Below, piece by piece: positions 6,258 to 11,461 of a stretch of 11,461 bases of DNA. The stretch spans positions 1 to 11,461 of the forward strand of contig DIUI01000080.1 of NCBI GenBank assembly GCA_002428215.1, given 5' to 3'. Each line of letters begins with the position of its first letter. The stretch's first letter is position 1. The notes beneath the pieces are model-generated. The model was given only the letters and a program-made list of their open reading frames with translations. It searched no databases and was not told where the DNA came from. Source of the stretch: Prolixibacteraceae bacterium UBA6162. Lineage in GTDB: Bacteria > Bacteroidota > Bacteroidia > Bacteroidales > Prolixibacteraceae. The translations under genes and the position numbers were made by a program.

Positions 6258-7298
6258 ATGCGTGCAGCCATCTTTCGTGCATTTGGCGGAGAGATTTCCG
6301 TGGAACAAGTTTCCGATCCTGTGTGTAAACCTGGAAGTGTAATTGTTAAGGTGGGTGCAACCGGATTGTGCCGTTCCGATTGGCATGGCTGGATGGGGCA
6401 CGATCCCGATATTGTGTTACCCCATGTTCCCGGCCATGAACTTTCGGGTACGATTGTGGAAATCGGTCAAGGAATTACAAATTTTACACCGGGCGATCGC
6501 GTAACCGTACCTTTTGTGGGAGGATGCGGTAAATGCCATCAGTGTATGAGCGGCAATCAGCAGGTTTGCGATCATCAGTTTCAGCCGGGTTTTACAGCTT
6601 GGGGATCATTTGCCGAATATGTTGCCATCGATTATGCCGACCAAAATCTGGTTCGGTTGCCCGATACTATCACCTTTGAAACCGCAGCTGCACTGGGGTG
6701 CCGGTTTGTAACCTCATGGAGGGCAGTGGTCGATCAGGGACGGATTTCCAACGGTGAGTGGGTAGCGGTGCATGGCTGCGGGGGTGTAGGATTATCAGCA
6801 GTGATGATTGCAGTAGCTTCCGGGGCTCGGGTTCTGGCAGTCGACATCGACAACGAACGGCTGCAGTGGGCCGCTGAACTGGGTGCCGAGGCAGTCCTTA
6901 ATGCCCGGGAGTGTGCTGATGTTGAAGCCACAGTTAGGGCCATAACTTCCGGAGGTGTACATTTATCGCTGGATGCTCTGGGTAGCCGGGAGACTTGTTT
7001 AAACAGTATTCTTTCATTACGGAAGCGCGGGCGTCATATTCAGGTTGGACTGATGCTGGCCGGCGACCGTCAGCCTGTCGTACCCATGGACCGTATTATC
7101 GCCTGGGAACTCGAAATTTTAGGCAGCCATGGTATGCAGGCACATCGCTACAATACTATGCTTGATATGATTGCTTTAGGTAGATTGCAGCCCGAAAGAC
7201 TGGTTACCCGAACCCTTTCGCTCGGGGAAGGTGCAACTGAATTGATGCGAATGGATAGTTTCAGCCAAATGGGCATTATGGTCATAAATAAGTTTTAA
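6258..7298 (+). CDS. Zinc-dependent alcohol dehydrogenase (MDR superfamily)
   Basis: The 346-residue protein is a medium-chain dehydrogenase/reductase. Catalytic zinc ligands are visible as Cys38 (GLCRSDW), His60-Glu61 (PGHE) and Cys148 (AALGCRF). The structural zinc loop has Cys90, Cys93, Cys96 and Cys104 (CGKCHQC...VC). The Rossmann motif GCGGVG is at 173-178, and the second strand ends with Asp196 (LAVDID), which favours NAD(H) over NADP(H). It would oxidise an alcohol or reduce an aldehyde; the substrate cannot be read from sequence. Length is normal and all key residues are intact. It starts 5 bp after the acyltransferase and ends 13 bp before the omega-amidase, so it belongs to the same cluster. 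A polyol or threonine dehydrogenase role is possible but less well supported. Confidence 0.93.
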   Translation: MRAAIFRAFGGEISVEQVSDPVCKPGSVIVKVGATGLCRSDWHGWMGHDPDIVLPHVPGHELSGTIVEIGQGITNFTPGDRVTVPFVGGCGKCHQCMSGNQQVCDHQFQPGFTAWGSFAEYVAIDYADQNLVRLPDTITFETAAALGCRFVTSWRAVVDQGRISNGEWVAVHGCGGVGLSAVMIAVASGARVLAVDIDNERLQWAAELGAEAVLNARECADVEATVRAITSGGVHLSLDALGSRETCLNSILSLRKRGRHIQVGLMLAGDRQPVVPMDRIIAWELEILGSHGMQAHRYNTMLDMIALGRLQPERLVTRTLSLGEGATELMRMDSFSQMGIMVINKF

Positions 7299-7311
7299 CC
7301 TCACCTTACCT

Positions 7312-8091
7312 ATGCAAAAAGAGTTATTGACCCTTACCATTGTCCAGTCGGATATTGTTTGGGAAGACCGCGCCGAAAATCTGCGCCAATACAGCGCTAC
7401 GCTGAAAAAGTTGCCTCAAACCGATTTAATTCTTTTTCCGGAAATGTTTACCACCGGATTTTCCATGTCCACTCAGCACCTGGCTGAGAGTATGGAGGGG
7501 AATACCTTATACTGGTTGAAGGAACAGTCGGCGCAATTGCGGGCTGCCATTGGGGCATCATTAATCATTAAAGAGGATGATTGCTTTTATAACCGCTTTG
7601 TTCTGGCGGCTCCAGATGGCTCGGTAGCATGGTACGACAAGCACCACCTTTTTACCATGGGAAATGAACACCTGCATTATACCCCCGGAAATACGCGCGT
7701 TACGATGGAGTACCTCGGATGGCGTATCAGGCCCATAATCTGTTACGATCTGCGGTTTCCGGTATGGAGCCGCAACCACGACGATTACGACCTTCTGATA
7801 TGTGCGGCCAACTGGCCAAGTCCGCGCCACCATGTATGGAAGAATATGGTGGTTACCCGTGCACTCGAAAATCAATGTTACTGCGCTGCTATTAACCGGG
7901 TTGGTATCGATGGCATGCAACTGCAGTTTCTGGGCGATTCTGCACTGGTCGATCCCAAAGGTGATGTTTTTTTTATGGGACAAGAGGCAACCCATAAAAC
8001 TTTCACGCTCTCAAAACCTGAACTGCAGGCATTCAGGAGTAAATTTCCGGTGTTGAACGACCGTGATGATTTTACCCTGCAAGCATTCTAG
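7312..8091 (+). CDS. yafV: Omega-amidase / nitrilase-superfamily hydrolase, YafV type
   Basis: The 259-residue protein closely follows Escherichia coli YafV as I recall it. The nitrilase catalytic triad is Glu44 (LFPEMFTTGF), Lys110 (YDKHHLF) and Cys144 (ICYDLRFPVWSRN), with the accessory Glu119 in GNEHLHY. The family hydrolyses omega-amides such as 2-oxoglutaramate and 2-oxosuccinamate, clearing the toxic side products of glutamine and asparagine transaminases. In some organisms it also acts on intermediates tied to methionine salvage. It is cytoplasmic, probably a dimer. It is the last gene of the four-gene cluster, and the 135-bp gap after it marks the likely operon end. Other nitrilase branches are less likely, because CYDLRFPVWSRN and the NEHLHY segment are specific to this branch. 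Confidence 0.94.
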   Translation: MQKELLTLTIVQSDIVWEDRAENLRQYSATLKKLPQTDLILFPEMFTTGFSMSTQHLAESMEGNTLYWLKEQSAQLRAAIGASLIIKEDDCFYNRFVLAAPDGSVAWYDKHHLFTMGNEHLHYTPGNTRVTMEYLGWRIRPIICYDLRFPVWSRNHDDYDLLICAANWPSPRHHVWKNMVVTRALENQCYCAAINRVGIDGMQLQFLGDSALVDPKGDVFFMGQEATHKTFTLSKPELQAFRSKFPVLNDRDDFTLQAF

Positions 8092-8137
8092 TATTCTATA
8101 AGACAAGGATTTGAATCATTGAACAGCTCGTCGGTTG

Positions 8138-8175
8138 TATCTTTTTTATTGCATAAGAACCGTCTAAAAAAGATA
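8138..8175. repeat. AT-rich 11-bp inverted repeat, possible weak terminator or operator
   Basis: TATCTTTTTTA (8138-8148) and TAAAAAAGATA (8165-8175) are perfect inverted copies separated by 16 nt. The stem has only one G-C pair, so as an RNA terminator it would be weak. It sits between the omega-amidase and the lipoprotein FGE and upstream of a TATATTAG near-match (8203-8210), so it may instead be a regulator binding site. The rest of this 135-bp gap shows nothing else I can interpret. Confidence 0.45.
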
Positions 8176-8202
8176 TTTAAGTCTGTTAATACTCAAAATT
8201 GT

Positions 8203-8210
8203 TATATTAG
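8203..8210 (+). promoter_or_regulatory. Weak candidate -7 element upstream of the FGE gene
   Basis: TATATTAG matches TAnnTTTG except for one base and lies 16 bp before the ATG at 8227. It is the best candidate in the gap, but support is thin. Confidence 0.2.
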
Positions 8211-8226
8211 CAAAAATTGATGTTTT

Positions 8227-9363
8227 ATGTCCCGATACTACTTCCACTTTATACTTTTCCTCACCCTTGCCGGCTGCAATAACCCTGCCCGGCAAACGGA
8301 AGCAAATGTCACTGCAGATGAAAATGCCACCGAAACGGTCTGCATGCCTGCGTCTTCCGACCGTTTTTCTGTCGGGAATCCAAATGATTCCGGGGCAAAT
8401 GGAACATCCGGCTTCGAAAACGATAAGCTTGCCGGCCGAATGGTTCGCATCGAAGGAGGTGAGTTCACTATGGGTGCAAGGGAGAATGAGTTTTCGCGGC
8501 CCGATGAATTTCCACAGCATAGGGTTAAAGTCAACAGTTTTTACATGGATGTTCATCCGGTTACCAATGCTCAATTCAGTGCTTTTGTAGCTGCCACTGG
8601 GTATATTACAACCGCTGAAATCGCTCCCGATTGGGAGGAGATCAGGAAGCAGCTCCCGCCGGGAACGCCAAAACCTCCCGATGAATTGCTGGTACCGGCA
8701 TCTATGGTTTTTTCTGTGCCTGAACATCAGGTTTCGTTAAATGATCATGCGCAGTGGTGGAGTTGGGTGCCGGGTGCCAGCTGGCGGCATCCCGAGGGCC
8801 CTGGGAGCAGTATCGAAGGAAAGGATAACCATCCTGTTGTACATGTCTCATGGTTCGATGCAGCGGCTTATGCCGAATGGGCGGGTAAACGCCTTCCTAC
8901 CGAGGCAGAATGGGAATATGCTGCACGCGGAGGCAACGACAATTTCGTTTATCCCTGGGGTATGGAACGTGTTACTCCCCGCCATGCAAATTACTGGCAG
9001 GGGCAGTTTCCCTATCTTAATATTGCCGACGATGGATTTCCAACCTCCTCTCCTGTAGGCAGCTTCCCTGCCAATGGCTATGGTTTGTACGATATGGCCG
9101 GAAATGTGTGGCAATGGACAGCCGATTGGTATCACCACGACTACTACCAATCCTTTCGGCGGGGTAGTGTTGCCAGCAATCCTAAAGGTCCCGCTGATTC
9201 ATACGATCCTATGGAGCCCGGAGTGCCTAAGAAAAGCATTCGGGGTGGTTCTTTTTTATGCAACGACTCTTATTGTGCAGGCTATCGTGCCTCTTCCCGC
9301 ATGAAATCTTCGCCTGATTCGGGAATGATGCACCTTGGTTTCCGTTGCGTTAGGGATGTGTGA
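8227..9363 (+). CDS. Exported lipoprotein formylglycine-generating enzyme (SUMF1/FGE family)
   Basis: The 378-residue protein starts with a lipoprotein signal peptide whose lipobox LAGC puts the lipidated cysteine at position 17. A low-complexity linker runs to about 70, and an FGE-sulfatase domain covers about 72-376. The domain opens with MVRIEGGEFTMGA and contains VHVSWFDAAAYAEWAGKRLP, TEAEWEYAARGG, GYGLYDMAGNVWQWTADW and the closing LGFRCV. Near the end RGGSFLCNDSYC carries Cys345 and Cys350 in the C-x4-C spacing of the copper-binding catalytic pair of true FGEs (Cys336/Cys341 in human SUMF1). Many Bacteroidota relatives such as the gliding proteins GldJ/GldK lack that pair. It is therefore predicted to oxidise a sulfatase cysteine to formylglycine outside the cytoplasmic membrane. 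No sulfatase gene is in the window. It is convergent with the nucleotidase, 13 bp apart. Confidence 0.92.
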   Translation: MSRYYFHFILFLTLAGCNNPARQTEANVTADENATETVCMPASSDRFSVGNPNDSGANGTSGFENDKLAGRMVRIEGGEFTMGARENEFSRPDEFPQHRVKVNSFYMDVHPVTNAQFSAFVAATGYITTAEIAPDWEEIRKQLPPGTPKPPDELLVPASMVFSVPEHQVSLNDHAQWWSWVPGASWRHPEGPGSSIEGKDNHPVVHVSWFDAAAYAEWAGKRLPTEAEWEYAARGGNDNFVYPWGMERVTPRHANYWQGQFPYLNIADDGFPTSSPVGSFPANGYGLYDMAGNVWQWTADWYHHDYYQSFRRGSVASNPKGPADSYDPMEPGVPKKSIRGGSFLCNDSYCAGYRASSRMKSSPDSGMMHLGFRCVRDV

Positions 9364-9376
9364 TTTTTTATACTGG

Positions 9377-11119
9377 TCAGAATCCCATTTTCTGATCGTT
9401 GGCCCTTCCGCTTTCTGCCCAGCTGCCAGGTATTGTTTTCCAGTTTCCTCTCGACTCCGGAGTTAAAGTTCCTCGTTTTTGCAGATAATCCATGAGCTGA
9501 GACCGTATATCCCTTTCCGACGTGTAGACAATGCGACCGGACAACGATTGATGTGAAATTCCTGCTCCCGTTGTCAGGTGTCCGCCTCCGCCACTACCTC
9601 TGTAGGAGTTAATGGCCACTTTGTAGGTGGCATCCTCGGCAAAAGGGGCGCCGTTTTCGAATGTTTCAATGGTAATGCGGTTGCCGGCTGGTTTACTAAC
9701 ATCAACAGTGTACCTTAAGCCGGCTGCCGAATCGAAGTTGAACGATGGGTTTGCCAAAGCAAGTCGGCCATTTGCATTCACGATTTCGCTTCCCGAAGCA
9801 TCTTTTCTGAAGTTAAGCAGATAGTCGCCGGGCGATTGCATAGTGTTAAACCAAAGTGCATAGCTGAATTCGAGGTAGTCTTTTACCTCTTTGCCCGATA
9901 ACTCCATCAGATACAGGTAGTTTTCGTAACGGTATAATCTGAACATATCGGTGGTTGTCATCCACCCAGCTTCTAAACTGCCTGTAGTTGACAATGGAGC
10001 GGTAAATGAAATATCAGCTCCGGTGTGTTTTAATTGAAAATCGTGGATGAGATCGGTGAAAGCCGCACTGCCATAAAGCACTTCACTTGCATCGAGCCTT
10101 TCGGTAAGTTTTGCAATTCTCCTTGTGGCATACCGATCGGTTGCCTTTATGTCGGATTTGAAGGTTCTCAGGTAGCTGGCCGAAGGTTGTACATTAACGA
10201 GATCAATCAGTCGGGCATGGATGTTCTTTAACGAATAACCCTGTTCTGTATCCGAATCAAATACCATTTCGGCATACCCTATTCTTTGCAGTCCGCTTCC
10301 CGGATTTAGCACGGGAATTCCTTTCCCATCGCGGTTAATAACCGTTTCCGATCGCGGCCGGTGATCGTGTCCGAGAAGTACAAGATCGATTCCGGTTACC
10401 TCTCTCGCGATAATTTGGCCTGCATTCTCGATGATGGAAACCGACGGGGGATACTCCCGACTGCCCATTCCTGTATGCAGGAGAGCAATCAGTACATCGG
10501 GTTTTTCATGCAACTTAATGTACGAAGTCCAATGGATGGCCGATTCCACCAATGGTTGGAATTCAAGGCCCGGCCATAAAATGGCGGGAAGCCAGTTAGG
10601 AATCCCCGGAGTTGTCAAGCCAAGCACAGCCACCCTGATTCCATCCCGCTCAATAACTGTATAAGGGGGAAAAGCAGGCGCTCCATCAGTCGTCCGAACA
10701 ACATTGCCTCCCAGATAGGGAAATCTAAATTCCTGTTGCAAGCGATAATAGACTTCAGGACCTCCTTCAATATCATGATTGCCCACCGTAGCGGCATCGA
10801 ATTTCAGGTGGTTTAATATCCTGGAAAAAAGATTGGACGGTTTCTTTTGAACAAAATTGGCAAAATAAGCTGCTGGTGTTCCCTGTATCAGGTCGCCATT
10901 GTCGAGCAGTATCAGATTTCTGGGTCCCACTGCTCTTGCCGAATCAAGCCAGGTTTGGAGAGAAGCCATCGATGGAGCATTCACGCGGTTGTTGAGATGA
11001 TCTACCGGAAAAATTGCTCCATGAATATCGGTAGTGAAGGCTATTCGGACTGTTTTTTCCCCTGCTAAAGGACTGAAGGGCAACAAGAAAGTTAATAGAA
11101 ACCAAATCAGCTGTTTCAT
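9377..11119 (-). CDS. Exported UshA-like bifunctional metallophosphatase/5'-nucleotidase
   Basis: The 580-residue protein has a signal peptide (MKQLIWFLLTFLLPFSPLAG, cleavage near residues 19-21), an N-terminal calcineurin-like metallophosphatase domain and a C-terminal 5'-nucleotidase domain. Metal ligands appear as D31 and H33 (DIHG), D76 (DNGD), N114-H115 (GNHD), H215 (LLHTG) and H251/H253 (GHDH). The C-terminal substrate domain shows YRYENYLYLMELSGKEVKDY and the loop NSYRGSGGGGH (about 504-514). Relatives dephosphorylate nucleotides or cleave 2',3'-cyclic nucleotides in the periplasm; which applies here is not clear. The ATG at 11119 is chosen over an in-frame TTG at 11140, because it gives a clean signal peptide with the hydrophobic core right after Met-Lys. 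Its stop lies 13 bp from the FGE stop with no separate terminator visible. Confidence 0.93.
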   Translation of the reverse strand: MKQLIWFLLTFLLPFSPLAGEKTVRIAFTTDIHGAIFPVDHLNNRVNAPSMASLQTWLDSARAVGPRNLILLDNGDLIQGTPAAYFANFVQKKPSNLFSRILNHLKFDAATVGNHDIEGGPEVYYRLQQEFRFPYLGGNVVRTTDGAPAFPPYTVIERDGIRVAVLGLTTPGIPNWLPAILWPGLEFQPLVESAIHWTSYIKLHEKPDVLIALLHTGMGSREYPPSVSIIENAGQIIAREVTGIDLVLLGHDHRPRSETVINRDGKGIPVLNPGSGLQRIGYAEMVFDSDTEQGYSLKNIHARLIDLVNVQPSASYLRTFKSDIKATDRYATRRIAKLTERLDASEVLYGSAAFTDLIHDFQLKHTGADISFTAPLSTTGSLEAGWMTTTDMFRLYRYENYLYLMELSGKEVKDYLEFSYALWFNTMQSPGDYLLNFRKDASGSEIVNANGRLALANPSFNFDSAAGLRYTVDVSKPAGNRITIETFENGAPFAEDATYKVAINSYRGSGGGGHLTTGAGISHQSLSGRIVYTSERDIRSQLMDYLQKRGTLTPESRGNWKTIPGSWAESGRANDQKMGF

Positions 11120-11158
11120 GTCTGAAAATTTAGAGGACAACTATTGTTGTGCTGGTTT

Positions 11159-11191
11159 ACCGGCAAAATTTGTCAAATCGCTCGGGCCGGT
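11159..11191. repeat. Short GC inverted repeat in the divergent intergenic region
   Basis: ACCGGC (11159-11164) and GCCGGT (11186-11191) are inverted copies 21 nt apart, lying between the divergent nucleotidase and dehydrogenase genes. It could be an operator shared by both, but six-base arms are weak evidence. Confidence 0.25.
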
Positions 11192-11223
11192 TTAAAAACA
11201 GGGTGTAAAGTTAATCGCTTTTT

Positions 11224-11231
11224 TATCTTTG
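11224..11231 (+). promoter_or_regulatory. -7 promoter element of the short-chain dehydrogenase gene
   Basis: TATCTTTG matches TAnnTTTG exactly, 24 bp before the ATG at 11256, so the leader would be under 20 nt. A matching -33 box is not clear. Confidence 0.45.
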
Positions 11232-11255
11232 CAGTAGCATGAAACCTTACGCAAA

Positions 11256-11461
11256 ATGGATAAGCGTGTTGTAGTTATTACCGGAGCCTCATCCGGAATA
11301 GGAGAGGCTCTGGCCCGCAAATTTGCGTCGCAGGGAGCCAGTTTGGTTTTGGGTGCGCGCAGGCTCGACAGGTTAGAGCAGCTGCAGGCAGAGTTGGCTC
11401 CTGCAAAGGTGGTAATAGTGGCTACCGATGTGTCGGTCGAATCGGACTGTAAAGCACTCAT
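11256..11461 (+). CDS. Short-chain dehydrogenase/reductase (SDR), N-terminal fragment
   Basis: Only the first 68 codons are in the window; the gene continues beyond base 11461. The product starts [20 protein letters not shown], with the classical SDR cofactor motif TGxxxGIG at residues 9-16, followed by [12 protein letters not shown]. The arginine pair after the second strand (ARR, about 35-37) suggests an NADP(H) preference. VATDVS (about 59-64) corresponds to the conserved Asp-Val that contacts the adenine ring. Substrate and subfamily cannot be told without the catalytic Ser-Tyr-Lys part. An earlier ATG at 11239 is in another frame with an early stop, so 11256 is the start. It is divergent from the nucleotidase. 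Confidence 0.9.
   Translation, partial: MDKRVVVITGASSGIGEALARKFASQGASLVLGARRLDRLEQLQAELAPAKVVIVATDVSVESDCKAL

Noticed and set aside
7561..7995. 144-codon minus-strand frame inside the omega-amidase gene
   Set aside because: It is a shadow of a gene carrying the full Glu-Lys-Cys triad, with no domain recognised.
8164..8727. 187-codon open frame on the minus strand across the start of the FGE gene
   Set aside because: It is antisense to the lipoprotein gene, rich in Arg/Gly/Cys with no motif, and a shadow of the sense codon use.
11120..11140. TTG start of the nucleotidase seven codons upstream
   Set aside because: The ATG at 11119 gives a normal signal peptide, and the extra residues (SSKFSD) have no support.
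1..11461. CRISPR arrays, tRNA/rRNA genes, insertion sequences, integrases, defence genes
   Set aside because: I looked for regular spaced repeats, tRNA cloverleaf motifs, transposase or integrase signatures and toxin-antitoxin or restriction genes, and saw none.

Overview
The window reads as chromosomal DNA of a Bacteroidota bacterium, most likely Bacteroidales/Marinilabiliales-like. Three things point there: a near-invariant 73-residue DUF2795 protein typical of this phylum, a methyltransferase-like protein with the HSPF N-terminus seen in Bacteroidota homologues, and intergenic boxes matching the Bacteroidota -7 promoter consensus TAnnTTTG. Start codons mostly lack clear Shine-Dalgarno sequences, also typical of the phylum. 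I see no tRNA, rRNA, CRISPR array, insertion sequence or phage gene. The identification is from memory of protein families, not from a search.

Layout. (1) 1-501 (+) is the C-terminal part of a YitT-family membrane protein, cut by the window edge, convergent with recG (554-2659, -). (2) Back to back with recG, its start only 16 bp away, is a shrunken, probably non-catalytic methyltransferase relative (2676-3230, +). It is followed closely by a MacB/LolD-type ABC ATPase (3251-3952) and a PduO-type cobalamin adenosyltransferase (3955-4509), probably co-transcribed. (3) A very acidic 73-aa DUF2795 protein (4601-4822) is followed by a 216-bp gap rich in structure: a 14-bp palindrome, a stem with a UUCG tetraloop, a perfect 16-bp terminator stem, another inverted repeat and two perfect TAnnTTTG boxes. 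This gap could encode a roughly 70-nt small RNA. (4) 5039-8091 (+) is a tight four-gene cluster: a solo B3/4 (PheT editing-like) protein, a PlsC-like acyltransferase, a zinc-dependent alcohol dehydrogenase and a YafV-type omega-amidase. (5) 8227-9363 (+) encodes a lipoprotein formylglycine-generating enzyme that keeps both catalytic cysteines. It converges, 13 bp apart, on an exported UshA-like 5'-nucleotidase (9377-11119, -). (6) A short-chain dehydrogenase starts at 11256 (+) and runs off the end.

Most genes are housekeeping or ordinary metabolism. I see no obvious multi-gene defence or mobile system. The items most worth a second look are the structured gap at 4823-5038, the degenerate methyltransferase-like gene, the tiny conserved acidic protein, the exported FGE and the mixed B3/4-omega-amidase cluster.
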